Assembly: GCA_031835245.1 (NCBI GenBank)
Contig: JAVKOQ010000008.1
Coordinates: 1-64,000, forward strand
Length of the DNA: 64,000 bases
Direction of reading: 5' to 3'
Source of the DNA: Balamuthia mandrillaris
Lineage: Eukaryota; Discosea; Longamoebia; Balamuthiidae
Under the pieces are notes generated by a model. The model was not told the origin of the DNA and ran no database searches. It saw nothing but the letters and a program-made list of their open reading frames with translations. Below, one piece after another: positions 54,005 to 64,000 of the stretch (the first letter of the stretch is position 1; each line of letters opens with the position of its first letter). The position numbers and the translations under genes were made by a program.

Positions 54005-55456
54005 ATGAAACTCAACTTCAAGAAGCTCCCTGAGCAAGTGCCTCTTGTGTTGGAGATCGATGAGAATGCCACGGTGTTGGATCTAAAGTCCAAACTGGAA
54101 GGGCTACACAACTTTCCCGTCTCTGCCCAGAAAGTCATATTTGCAGGCAAGATCCTCGCAGACAGCGCCTCGCTGTCCTCTGCCGGAGTCAAAGACGGCA
54201 GCAACCTTGTTTTGTTGGTGAGAGGAGGGGAAGGAGGAGCAGCTGCTCCCACTCCCACTGCAGAAAAGCCAACCCAACAACAACAGACACTAGAAAAGGA
54301 GGGCACCACGACAACGACGACAGCAACGCCAATGGAAGAGGAGGAGAAAAAGAGTAGTGAACCTGCTGCTGCTTCTGCTACAACTGCTGCCACTGAGGAG
54401 GCAGCAGCAACGAAAACAGAGACGGCAGTAGCGCAACCTCCTGCTGAACTTGTGGCAAAGTGAGTGACTTTCTCTTTTTACTTGATTATGGAATTCACTC
54501 ATTTTCACTGTTCTCTACTTTTCTTCTTCGTTGTTCCATCTTCTTTCTTCAACAACAACTAAGCTTGACAGCAATGGGCTTCGAGGAAAGTCAAGCCGTT
54601 CGTGCTCTGCGAGCCACCAGTAACAACACCCAACAAGCTTGTGAACTGTTGCTCAGCGGAGTGCCTCTTCCATCAGAAGAAGAAACGGCCTCTCTTCCCT
54701 CTTTCACAGCCACAACCACCACCACCACCACAACCACTTCTTCGGATGCTACTTCTCCATCCGGCGAAGAGCAGCAACAAGCATCAAACACGGAGTTGAG
54801 AGCTGCAAACTCGGCCATTGTGGCCTCCACATTGATGTCCGGTCTTGTACAGAAGCTCAACCAAACCAATCCCGAAGATCCCTTTGAATGGGTTATTGCA
54901 CAGCCACAATTTCAAAGCATTAAACGCATCGTTCAGGTTCAGTATTCTCTTCCCCTTCGTTTCTCTTTCTATTCTATCTTCTCCTTTCTCTTTTCTTATC
55001 ATTCCCTTGCCTGTTATGACCAACGTTCTGATGTTGAACCTCGTAATAACAAAACAGGGAAAACCTGAAATGTTGCCCGAGTTGATGGAGCAACTGGGTC
55101 AGGCCAGCTCACAGCTAAGGGACCTGCTACGTGGACATGAAGATGAGTTTGCTTCCTTCCTTATGGAATCCGAAGAAGAAATGGCACCTTCCCTGTCTGG
55201 TAACTTTCTTCCTCCTTTTCTCTTATCTTTTCTTCCTCACTCTTCTGTCAAACAAATATACTAACCAAACGCAGCACCTTCTTTTGGAACCTCCTTCGGG
55301 GGCGGGCAAGCAGCATCAACGTTAACACAACAGGATGAATCCTCCATCAGCCGACTGATGGAGTTGGGTTTCAGCAAAGAACAAGCCAAAACGGCCTTTC
55401 TTCGATGTGCCAAAAACGAGGAGATGGCCGCCAACTTTTTGTTCGAGAATTCATAA
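54005..55456 (+). CDS. RAD23: RAD23-type UBL-UBA proteasome shuttle / repair factor
   Basis: Carries ubiquitylated substrates to the proteasome and stabilises XPC in nucleotide-excision repair. Four exons fit: 54005-54459, 54564-54936, 55058-55199, 55275-55456 (383 residues). Order of domains is diagnostic: UBL (1-77; MKLNFKKLPEQVPLVLEID, KVIFAGKILAD), Thr/Ala/Glu-rich linker, UBA1 (about 150-190; LTAMGFEESQAVRALRA), Thr-rich linker, XPC-binding STI1-like unit (about 265-315; FQSIKRIVQ-GKPEMLPELMEQL), and UBA2 at the end (about 345-382; ISRLMELGFSKEQAKTAFLRC). Each domain falls largely in its own exon. Length matches yeast and animal RAD23. Confidence 0.95.
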
Positions 55457-55898
55457 GGGGTTTAGGAACGGGTCCCTTGTTTTGTAGACATTTGTTGCCC
55501 ATCTCACCTCTTCTCTTTTATTCCTTTTCTACACTCCTCTTCAATGCTTTTAGCATTTTTTCTATTCTCTGTTTTGTCCACAGCTCGTCCAACCCCACAG
55601 GAGGCACGTCCCTCCTCTTTCTTTAGTACAAGCCCGGAGGAGTAGACAAAACCAAGATAACACGTCCTTGAGGTGCTACACTTTCTTTACCAACCACATG
55701 TTGAAGCTCCAGTTCCTTTCGTCTTTGGTTATTGCGTTTTTCCTTGAAGGGAGGAATGCGCAGTAACCAGGATGCAGCTGTTCATTTCATTTATCTTTTT
55801 TTCTTTCCTACCCCTTTTTCTGTCTCCGACCAGAGACAACCAGTTACTCCCGTTTAGTAGTTTGTCTTGTACCTCGCACAAACCAAACAAAATACACA
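55457..55898. other. Intergenic, no gene seen
   Basis: 442 bases between RAD23 and the zinc protein gene. The first part is the RAD23 3' UTR; a CCTCGCACAAACCAAACAAAATACACA leader-like stretch precedes ATG 55899. The plus-strand frame at 55772-56089 overlaps the next gene in another frame and is not supported. Confidence 0.5.
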
Positions 55899-56376
55899 AT
55901 GGAGGACACAACAGCAGCCGTCCCAACGAACGACGAAGAGCATCCACAAGAAACCAGCACCTGCCTGCGTTGCGATCTCCCTCACTCCCAATGGGGCAAC
56001 CAACCCTGTCGCTTTCACCCCGGAGAAATCAAACAAAACGAGGAGGACCACCACTTGTTCTCTGCGACTCGCACCTGGAGCTGCTGTGATGCTCCCATCG
56101 AACAGCTCGGCTGCCAGACGAAAGAAGCTGCTAGTGGAGGGGGTCACTTGGGAGATCCCTCGTCGCCATCGCTACCCCAAGTCTTCCATTGCAAACGGTG
56201 CCTAAAGGATATTTACAGCAGCAAAGACCGGAACGGTCAAGCACAAGGTGCCAACGCTTGGCTATGAGCGCCATTCCCCTATCCCCACCAAAGTGGAGCT
56301 GGTGGCTCATTGGTCTTGTTGTAAAAAGGCGACCGGTTGGTGGCCTTGTCAAATGCTGCCTCGTCACGAGCTATAA
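55899..56376 (+). CDS. Small CHORD-like zinc-binding protein
   Basis: Two exons, 55899-56142 and 56219-56376, give 133 residues. Cys/His pairs are regularly spaced: C-x2-C (TCLRCDLP), C-x2-H (CRFHPGE), W-S-CC (RTWSCCDAP), C (LGCQTKE), then after the splice GYERHSPIPTKVELVAHWSCCKK and WWPC. The CxFHPG...W.CC...GC pattern recalls CHORD zinc modules, and the second half looks like a partial repeat of the same theme (HWSCC). Splicing with a 76-nt intron is required to join the two halves in frame; the unspliced frame would stop at 56267. It is too small to be an RAR1/CHP protein. Role unknown; zinc-binding adaptor is inference. Confidence 0.65.
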
Positions 56377-56384
56377 TTTTCATT

Positions 56385-56615
56385 TTTCTTTCTTCTTCTT
56401 CTTGTTCTTCTTCTTGTTCTTCTTCTTCTTCTTGTTCTTCTTCTTGTTCTTCTTCTTCTTCTTCTTCTTGTTCTTGTTCTTGTTCTTCTTCTTCTTCTTG
56501 TTCTTGTTGTTCTTCTTGTTGTTCTTCTTGTTCTTGTTGTTCTTCTTCTTCTTCTTCTTCTTCTTCTTCTTCCTCGTCACCCTTTGCCTCCAGTTCGGTT
56601 CTTCTTCGTAAGGAC
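56385..56615 (+). repeat. TTC/TTG repeat with a copied flank
   Basis: An irregular (TTC)n(TTG)n tract of about 180 bases followed by CTCGTCACCCTTTGCCTC. The same flank follows a TTC/TGC tract inside the giant Ser-rich gene at about 48080-48105. Frames through it (Ser/Cys, Phe/Leu, Lys/Asn) are repeat artefacts. It lies directly 3' of the zinc protein gene. Confidence 0.85.
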
Positions 56616-56713
56616 TGATGTCATGTCGTCCTGGTATAATTCTCCGTCTACCGGATTATTTCCCCCCGTCTTGTGCCTAGCAAAAAAACAAAGCACCGTT
56701 CGGGGAGGACCAC

Positions 56714-57703
56714 ATGTTGTTGGAGTTCAGGGTGACGACTAGCGTGCTGGTGGGCTCTTTGGGAATAGGAGCGCTCTTCTCGTTCGTGCTGCTACTTTTT
56801 TTGGTGGTGGTGGTATTTCCAGTGGCCCCCTCCTCCTTCCTCCTCTTTCTGCTCTCGCCCTTTGCCCCCACTTTTTCCGGTTCTTCAGTCTTCTCTCCAT
56901 TCGTACGTTTTTAACAGAAAAAAAAAAACCTCACCCTCCCCTGTTGTTCATCTCACCTTCTGTGTGTTTTGTTTCTCTAAAACAAAAGAAGTCCAGACGA
57001 GAAAAACAACAGCCACAACAACAGAAGGAAGATTCTACGGAACTAATAATGAGGCAAAGCAACAACGGAGAGGGCATGCTCCCTTTGCACGAAGAAAAAG
57101 AAAAAGAGTATGGAGGCGTTGTCGCATTAACAACAACGGCGGCCTCGCACCGTTTCCTCAAGAAACATTTTAGCCGACCCACTTTTTGTAACTATTGCCG
57201 TTCTTTTGTTTGGGGTTTCGGTCGTCAGGCTTATTCTTGCACCAGTTTGTATTGTTTCTTTGTTTCTTTCGTTCTTCCGTCCTTCTTTGTTCCTTTGTGC
57301 TTTTGCTTCTTTCTTTTTTTGTTGCTTTCTTCCCTTCCTTCCTTTCGTGTTGTTTTAACCACAACACCAAAACAGTCTGTAAATATGCAATCCACAAACG
57401 ATGTTTGAAAGGACTCAACAAGAAAGCGCCTCCCACCTGTCAACCAACAACCATTCCTTCACTCTTTTTCTCAACGTTGCCCACATCCTTCAACATATCC
57501 CACCACAACGACAAAGAAAAAGAAAACGACGATCAAGACGAAAAACTACTCGAGTCTTTCGAGCTGTTTAAGAAGCATCATTGGTTAGAGGCGAACATCA
57601 AAGCTGGCAGTCAGTGTGCTGTCTGCGTTGCTCCAATCCCCACTTTTGGGTTACAAGGCTTTCGATGTTCTCGTTGTTTTCAAACTGTACGTTAATCTCT
57701 TGG

Positions 57704-57746
<43 letters not shown>

Positions 57747-59451
57747 AATAAACAAAAAAAAGGTACATACGAATTGTATGAAAAACATGAAGGACGAGCA
57801 CTGTCTACCGCGTCACTGGCGGTTGCTTTGGCTTGGTGCCCCTTCTTCTTTGGACACAACAAACATCCACGCACACCAACCTCACAATTCTGTCGAACAA
57901 GAAACATCAACAACAGAAATAACAAACTACTTTCAACCAGAAAACACGCCCTTGATCGCTTTCATCAACTCGAAAGGGAGAGGAGCAGAAGTGGAAGAGC
58001 TGAAGCGACGGTTAGAACGGTGGCTGGGTCCCAATCAAATCTTTGAATTGACGGAGCAACAGCCGACAGCCGTTTTGGATAAGTTCAGGTTTGTGCCAAA
58101 CTTGCGGGTGTTAGCCTGCGGAGGGGATGGTACCATGGCGTGGGTCCTTCAGTCAATTCATAAAGCACGACTCCCCATCACGCCCGCGCTTTGTCCTTTG
58201 CCTGTACGCTATTTATTGTTTTTGCTTCTCTCTTGCCTTTCTTTTTAACTCTCTTCAAAATCAAAGTTAGGAACAGGGAATGACTTAGCACGTACATTGG
58301 GGTGGGGTGGTGGCTACGATGGAGAGTCACTCTCTCCTATCTTACGACAAATAGAAGCAGCCGAAGTTGTTCGCCTGGATCAGTTTTGTTTCTCTCTTTT
58401 TATCCTTTTATGTTATCAACAGAAATACTGACAACAATGTTTTTTAAGATGGAAAGTGAAGGTTAGTCCTGAGGTGAAGAACAACAACGAAGAACATCAC
58501 AGCTTCATCATGAACAACTACTTCAGCATTGGTATAAACCCTATCTGCTCTCTCTCTCTCTCCCCCTATCTTTCGCTCATTTTTTCAACTCAAAAAACAA
58601 TAATAAAAAGGAGTGGACGCAAGAATAGCAATGAAGTTTCACGAACTGCGCGAAGAAATGCCGTCGCTGTGCTCCACACGATTAGCCAACAAGTTCTTCT
58701 ATGCAAACTACGGGCTTCATGCGATGGTAGAAGACGTAATCGCCGACATTCCTCCCGTCGACAAAGTCTTAACATTGCAGGTGGACGGCAAGCTGGTTCC
58801 TTTGCCGCAAGACTTGGGTGGTATTTGCATCATCAATCTTCCTTCTTACATGGGTGGATGCAACTTGTGGGGAACTTCTTTGTCGGATGAAGAAGGAGAA
58901 AGTAACGATGGAGAGATTTCACAGGAGTCAAGAGAAGAAACGAAAAAGTGGAGAGAGCAAAGAATAGATGATGGTCTATTGGAAGTGGTTGGTTTGGCCA
59001 ATACCTTTCACATGGCCACTATTCAGGTTAACTTGGCAAACGCCGTTCGTATCGCGCAAGGTACCACTGTACGGGTTGAGTACTTTGATGATAGAGAAAC
59101 ATGCATGCAGGTTTGTGTATCCTCTTTACCCTTCTCGCTCTTTCTTGCTCTCGCTATCTCCGTTTTATGTTTCGTGTTACCAAACAACTAAACAAAAACA
59201 CTATTTATAAACCAAAGGTGGACGGAGAGCCACATCGCTTACGCAAAGGAGTGGTGGAAGTTGCCTACAAGCGGACCACCTTTTGTCTGAAGAAAAAAGA
59301 GAAAGAGGAGGACGAAAAGGAAGAGCCGACGTTTGAAGGAAGGAGCTTGTTGGCCACAATGATGCCCGCCATGTTGCCCGAAGGTCGTTTTGAGGCTCTC
59401 AAAACCCAATGCAGCGATCTTCAGGAAGTGTTTTACTCTCTTTTTGAGTAA
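56714..59451 (+). CDS. Diacylglycerol kinase, epsilon-like layout
   Basis: Phosphorylates diacylglycerol to phosphatidic acid at membranes. Eight exons fit: 56714-56902, 56989-57244, 57376-57686, 57763-58203, 58267-58382, 58449-58531, 58611-59110, 59218-59451 (709 residues). Residues 8-45 are strongly hydrophobic, one membrane anchor. C1 domain 1 (about 117-165: [29 protein letters not shown]) and C1 domain 2 (about 219-270: [21 protein letters not shown]). The catalytic domain has [16 protein letters not shown], the glycine motif [12 protein letters not shown] (about 370), [17 protein letters not shown], and the accessory domain [30 protein letters not shown]. Membrane segment plus two C1 domains and no EF-hands or PH matches the DGK-epsilon type. 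All catalytic glycines are present. Confidence 0.94.
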
Positions 59452-59546
59452 AAAAACAAAGAGCCCGTGGCCCTTGGGCCAAAGCAAATTGTACAAATAA
59501 AATTTTTGTTGTTCTGCAAACACAAACGAGAAGGGAAGAAAGGGCA

Positions 59547-62529
59547 CTAGTCTTCCTCGAGAATCTCAAGAAGCGCTTGCTTGATGTGAGCAGCATTTGG
59601 CCGCTTCTCCGGATGAAACTCGGTACAGTCCTCAAACAAACTGATCAAAGGTATCAAGTCTTTGTGTTCTCTTGTTCTCTGTTGTTGCTGCTGGACTGGC
59701 TTTTTCGTCTTCTTTTTCTTCTTTCCTGCTTCTTCTCCTTCCGTTCCCTCCTTTTCATTTTTGTGATCACCATTTCGAGGAGAAGAAGGAAGCAAGAGAG
59801 GCGGTCGTTCCCCTCTAGCTATCTTCTCCATGACGAGATGGTCCTCTTTCTCATCCACATAGGGCTTATTGAATGTGATCAGCTCATAGAGAACCATGCC
59901 AAAGCTCCATACATCAGCCGCGTAGGAATAGCGAGCATGTTGTTGATGATGAAGGCCATTGCTAGCTTCTTCACGTTGACTGTTATTTATGTTGCCAGAT
60001 GATAGAGTTCGTGGTGATGTTGACGCTGATAAAGAAGATGAAGAGGAGGATGGTAAGGAGAGAAGATTGGAGGAACTGCCGATGCCAAAACTTGCGAGAA
60101 CTTCAGGGGCCACCCCACGAATGCTTCCTCCTCCACCCACGCCCGAAGAAGACGAAGAGGTTAACAAACTTCGTTTCCTGGTCGAAGCAGAAGAAGTGAT
60201 CTTTTTGGCGTGTTCAAAGTTTCCGATGGCCAAATGCTTGAAGAGTAGAGTGGAAGGTTCGAAGAAGCCCAAAATATTTTCCGGTTGAAGCTCGCGATGC
60301 ACGATGCGATGCTCGTGAAGGAACTCCAATCCTCGAATTATGTCGAGTGCATAACTGACGATTTGGGAGGTGGAGAGGGAGTAATCATCCTCTGGATGTT
60401 TGGCTTGGAGCTTGATGCGGAGGTCGAGCACGTGACGGAGATTACAGTCGTAGCGGGTGGTGAAGACGCGCAGTTTGTTGTCCACGAATTCGTGGAAGAG
60501 ATATCGCTCGATATTCATGTGATAAGGAAGTCTAGACGAATTATCGAAAGGGAGAGAGAGAGAGAGAGCGAGATTAGAGTTTAAAGAAGAAAAAAAAACG
60601 GAGAAAGAAAGCAAGACTACTAACCCTTCCAAGATATTAAGTTCCTGCTCCAAAATGGCAAAGTCTTCGGCGGACTGATGTTGTTTCATGGCACACAACC
60701 AACCTTCAATACAACACCCATAAACTTCGACTCCACTGGAGGGACATTCCACCGCAGAAAGTCGTTCCAAGATTTGCAGATTTGACGTTTGCAACTTGAG
60801 GCATAGCAGAGACTTTTTCACCTTTGGTTTCTTTACGCGTCGAAGTTTTTCGTTGGAGCGACTGAGAATCTCTTCCGTTTCTTTCTTGGCCGCCACTGCT
60901 TGTTCTGCCTGTCGTTTCTTCTCGTTGAGTTCCGTGTTCAGGTTTTTGAGCATGCGAAGCGCTTTCGCTGTGTTATTGTAGTCTGGGTGACTTTCTGGTG
61001 TTACTTCCATCAATTTCTTTTGAAGAGAAATGTTAATGAAGCAAAACGACAATGGAGAGAAAAACAGAAAGGCAGTACAGAAAAGAGAAGAGCGTATCGA
61101 GGAATCTGCTGAATTGGGCATATGAGAAGAGAATCTAACGTTGTCATTCCGGTTTCTTCTGCTTGCTTATCGCACGTCTAAGGTAGAAAATGATGAGGTT
61201 CGTAATGTTTGGGAACAGTAGAGAAGAAGATAATAGGAACATACGTCTAAAAAAGCAGCAAATGTTCGAGACTTTGCTTTTAACTTGTTGATGGCGTTTA
61301 CAGAATACACGTAACTGAGAAAATAAGCTCCATATGTACGCATGAACCCTCCCTTTTTGTGTTGATTTTAAAAAAAGGAGGTTAATGTTGGTAAGAAAGA
61401 AAGAAACCGAAAGAAGAACAAAAGTAAACCTCTTTAAGAAAGATATCGCTAAAGTGAGAAGTTTTGACGTTCCAGCTTGCTTCATCCACTCTTCTCTTCA
61501 TGCTTTGCTGGAATCGACTGTGTTGGTCCAAAAAGCCTTCAAACTGAGTGAAGATGAGGCCGATGGCCTGTTTTCTGGAGAGCTCCTCCCACGACTGTAA
61601 CTTTCGAGCATAGACTTGAACTAAGATCTCCAAATTCTTCAAATAATTGCTTTCCATTGTTAAGACCTCTCTAACGAATCGGTCTCTCTGCTCCATCATT
61701 TCTTCTTCATCTCTTTCTTCCTCTACTGCTTTCTCTTTCGTTGTTTCTGTTTCATCTTGTGTTTTGGACAACGAAAAAGAGCGAATAAGAGGAGGATCAG
61801 CTGTAACCGAACGATTCCTTTGCTTCGATGAAGAAAGGTACTTGTTTTTGTCTCTCTCTTCATCCAATGAAAGTTGTCCGGAAGAACCAGATGACGAAGC
61901 AGACGACGACGGAGAGAGTATTGCAGAAGAAGAGGCAGAAAAAGAGTTCGTCAGTTGATCTTTTCGTTGGCCTAAAGCAGCTGCGAGCTCATAGATGGAA
62001 AAGCTTTTTTGGGTCTGTAACGTGCGAGGTGTCGTCGAAGCGGACTTGGAGAGGATCGTCTCGTTCTCGTTTTCCTCGTAGCTTGCGGAGAGTGGGGAGT
62101 TTTTGCGAGAGTGCGACTGGTGACGTTTGCGTCGTGAAGAAGAAGAGGAGGACTTCACTGGCGAACTGTCCAAATGAATAGTTGCTGCTCTTCCCTTTTT
62201 GCTCTTTTTCTTTCCTGTTACACAAAAATAAGTAAAGTAAATCATTTGCTTTGAGGCAAGGAAAAAAGATCAAGAGAGATGAACGAACCGTTTTGCTCTT
62301 CTTTTTTCCTACTTTTTTTCTTCTTTTTACGGTCTTCTTCTTGTTGTTGCAGTGGAAGCGTTAGGGGAGGAGGCATCAAATTGAGGCGCAGCAAGGATGG
62401 ACTAATGCCAGTATGAGCTTCCCTCTCTCCTCCTCCTCCAACTTTACCGCCCCCAATCGTGTTTGACGTGTCGGCCTCATCAGGGTTCGAGGAACCAGAA
62501 GCACGCAAAGGCGGCGTTATGCTGCTCAT
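59547..62529 (-). CDS. RhoGEF (DH)-pseudokinase fusion protein
   Basis: Six exons fit: 62529-62289, 62214-61430, 61352-61245, 61177-61079, 61016-60625, 60531-59547 (869 residues). Residues 1-255 are Ser/Lys-rich and disordered. Residues about 257-450 form a Dbl-homology domain: RFVREVLTMESNYLKNLEIL (CR1), LIFTQFEGFLDQHSRF, YGAYFLSYVYSVNAI, LDSLLICPIQQIPRYALLF (CR3) and PESHPDYNNTAKAL. No PH domain follows; instead a kinase fold starts near 470: the beta3 Lys (LCAMKQ) and alphaC Glu (ILEQELNIL) are present, but HRD is HRELQPEN and DFG is IGNFEH. The C-lobe is normal (YAADVWSFGMVLYELITFNKPY, RPNAAHIKQALLEIL). So Rho-GTPase exchange activity is likely and kinase activity unlikely. Confidence 0.88.
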
Positions 62530-62903
62530 TATTTTTTTTTTAATTTTGTGTTCGTCTCTTCTTCTTCTTCTTCCTCTTCTTCTTCGGCTACTTCTTCCGC
62601 CCCCTTGTGCCTCGTCTTCTCCTGCTACTCTTTTTTTTTTAATGCTACTTCTTTTGGCAAACAGTATTTTGCTGTGTCTTTCTTGTCTCAGTCGGCAGAA
62701 AACCCTTTTTTTGTTTTTCCCGCCTTTTTTGCTTACTTGAAATTAATTAACAAACTCCCGATAATTTTACGTTATGATTATCAAGAAAATTTGAAATTAT
62801 TTTCATAAATTTGAAATTAGTTTTTCAAATGAAAATTTTTTCATAAAATCGGAAATATTCCAACAGAAGAATAAATTAAGAAAAAACAATAAAAGAAAAG
62901 ATG
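62530..62903. other. AT-rich intergenic spacer
   Basis: Pyrimidine-rich then very AT-rich (62740-62900) sequence upstream of the minus-strand RhoGEF gene start; its promoter must lie here. Repeated TTTGAAATTA(T/G)TTTTCA-like words occur at 62785-62835. No gene seen. Composition changes abruptly to GC-rich at about 62905. Confidence 0.5.
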
Positions 62904-63866
62904 TGACGCGACGTGGAGGAAGGGTGGTGGGTAGAGCCCTGCGGAGGAGACCCTTCCCCCTCCCTTCTTCCCTGCGCTTTTCCATGTGCTATCTCCCTGT
63001 ACCTCCTGTCCTCCAAACGGTGCAAGCAGGAGAGGAACCTCCAGGCCAGCCAGAGGGTGCACGCCCACCTCCTCCACCTCTCTTCTTCTGACCGGAAGGT
63101 GTTTTCCCGCATGGCGGCCTCTCTGATCAGCGTGTATGGGGGCATGTGGTCGGTTGGACCTGCCGTGCCGTCTTCGAGCAGCAAGAGTCAAATTGGAGGC
63201 AAGGAGGAGAAAGGCGGAACGGCGATATGGAATGCCATGATGCAAGCGTGCACACAATGTGGGGATGGGCAGGAGGCCTTGCAGCTGTTCCAACAGATGC
63301 AGGAGGCAGGCATGGCAACGGACGCCTTCACCTTCGCTACGGTGCTGAAGACCTGTGGGATGAGGAAGGACATGGCGATGGGGAAGTCCACCACCATGAT
63401 TGCCGTGCATGGGCTGCATGGACAAGGCAAAGCAGACTGGCCGCACTACAAGAGATGGAAGAACACGGCGTGGAGCCAAATGCCATCACCTTCATCAACG
63501 TGCTGAACGCGTGCAGCCATGCAGGGCTGGTGGAGGAAGGCTTGGCCTGCTTTGCTGCCATGAGAGAGAGAAGCACAACATCCAGCCCACCACGGAGCAT
63601 TTCACTTGCATGGGGGACCTGTTGGGGCGGGCAACATCTTCGGCAGCGGCAGGGCGATGGGAAGAGGTGGAGAAGGAGCGGAAGGTGAGGGGAGACGCAC
63701 AGCTTCGTGGTGAAGGACCGCAGCCACCCTCGCAGTACAGAGATCTTCCACCACCGGGACCAGCTGATCCAACAGATGAAGGCAGCGAGAGATCCTGGTG
63801 AGGGATGCCAACCGCTTCCATCACTTCTCTCCTGATGGGCGCTGCGCTTGTGGGGATTATTGGTGA
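62904..63866 (+). pseudogene. PPR protein of the DYW type, broken
   Basis: Fragments in three frames, in the right order, of a plant-type PLS/DYW pentatricopeptide protein: RNLQASQRVHAHLLHLSSS and FSRMAASLISVYG, then AIWNAMMQACTQCGDGQEAL with DAFTFATVLKTCG, then VEPNAITFINVLNACSHAGLVEEG, then IQPTTEHFTCMGDLLGRA, and the terminal VRDANRFHHFSPDGRCACGDYW before a stop at 63864-63866. DYW domains are cytidine deaminases of organelle RNA editing. At least three frameshifts are needed and repeats are missing in the middle (about 63385-63395), so it is not functional as it stands. The block is clearly GC-richer than all its surroundings, hinting at a different origin or at a gene family with its own composition. 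Confidence 0.85.
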
Positions 63867-64000
63867 GCTTTTTCCTTTGATACTGGGAAGGTATGCGGAC
63901 GAGACAGAGCTCTGATATTTTTCTATCGGACATTTGATTTTTTTAAAAAGAAAAGAAAAAAGAGGAGGAAGAGAAAAGGATTTCAGGCGGCGTATTTGCT

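Noticed and set aside
56385-56615. Ser/Cys-rich frame as a C-terminal extension of the zinc protein
   Set aside because: The zinc protein's spliced frame stops at 56376 before the repeat.

Overview
This is nuclear DNA of a unicellular eukaryote. Most genes are split by short introns (about 50-220 nt) with clear GT..AG borders. Products include a Golgi GRASP protein, cytoplasmic dynein intermediate chain, spliceosomal CWC27, RAD23, a diacylglycerol kinase, a neuronal-calcium-sensor-like protein, a homeodomain protein and a mitochondrial L21. The gene mix (CLU protein, DH-domain signalling protein, DYW-type PPR remnant, NCS protein, Ser/Gln-rich regulators) and heavy microsatellite load fit an amoebozoan-like protist best, but the taxon is an inference with low confidence.

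Layout. 1-4190: graveyard of LINE, Ty1/copia-like and solo-LTR fragments. 4327-19110: dense host genes: histidine ammonia-lyase (-), NCS-type EF-hand protein (-), BCL7-like protein (+), CWC27 cyclophilin (-), IQ-motif protein (+), mitochondrial ribosomal protein bL21m (+), a doubtful small gene (-) and dynein intermediate chain (-). 19158-about 33440: a nested transposon island. A LINE carries two 200-bp LTR-type insertions and a 5'-truncated copy of its own family; next to it lies a Harbinger-like DNA transposon with a Myb-like accessory gene, and a Ty3/Gypsy element sits in the transposase gene. 33854-62529: host genes again: CLU-type protein (-), unknown regulator-like protein (+), GRASP (-), multi-span membrane protein (+), giant Ser/Gln-rich protein (+), homeodomain protein (+), RAD23 (+), small CHORD-like zinc protein (+), DGK-epsilon-like kinase (+), and a RhoGEF-pseudokinase fusion (-). 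62904-63866: a broken, GC-rich PPR-DYW gene.

I reconstructed exons by hand; for every multi-exon host gene given with exon coordinates, lengths and phases sum to a multiple of three. No operon-like logic exists, but several pairs are divergent with short shared promoters (NCS/BCL7-like, CWC27/IQ, CLU/38637 gene). The points most worth a second look are the RhoGEF-pseudokinase architecture, a predicted 3-nt microexon supplying the key glutamate of an EF-hand, a strand-biased placement of (CT)n repeats in introns, and the transposon island that abuts the dynein gene where its N-terminal exons should be.
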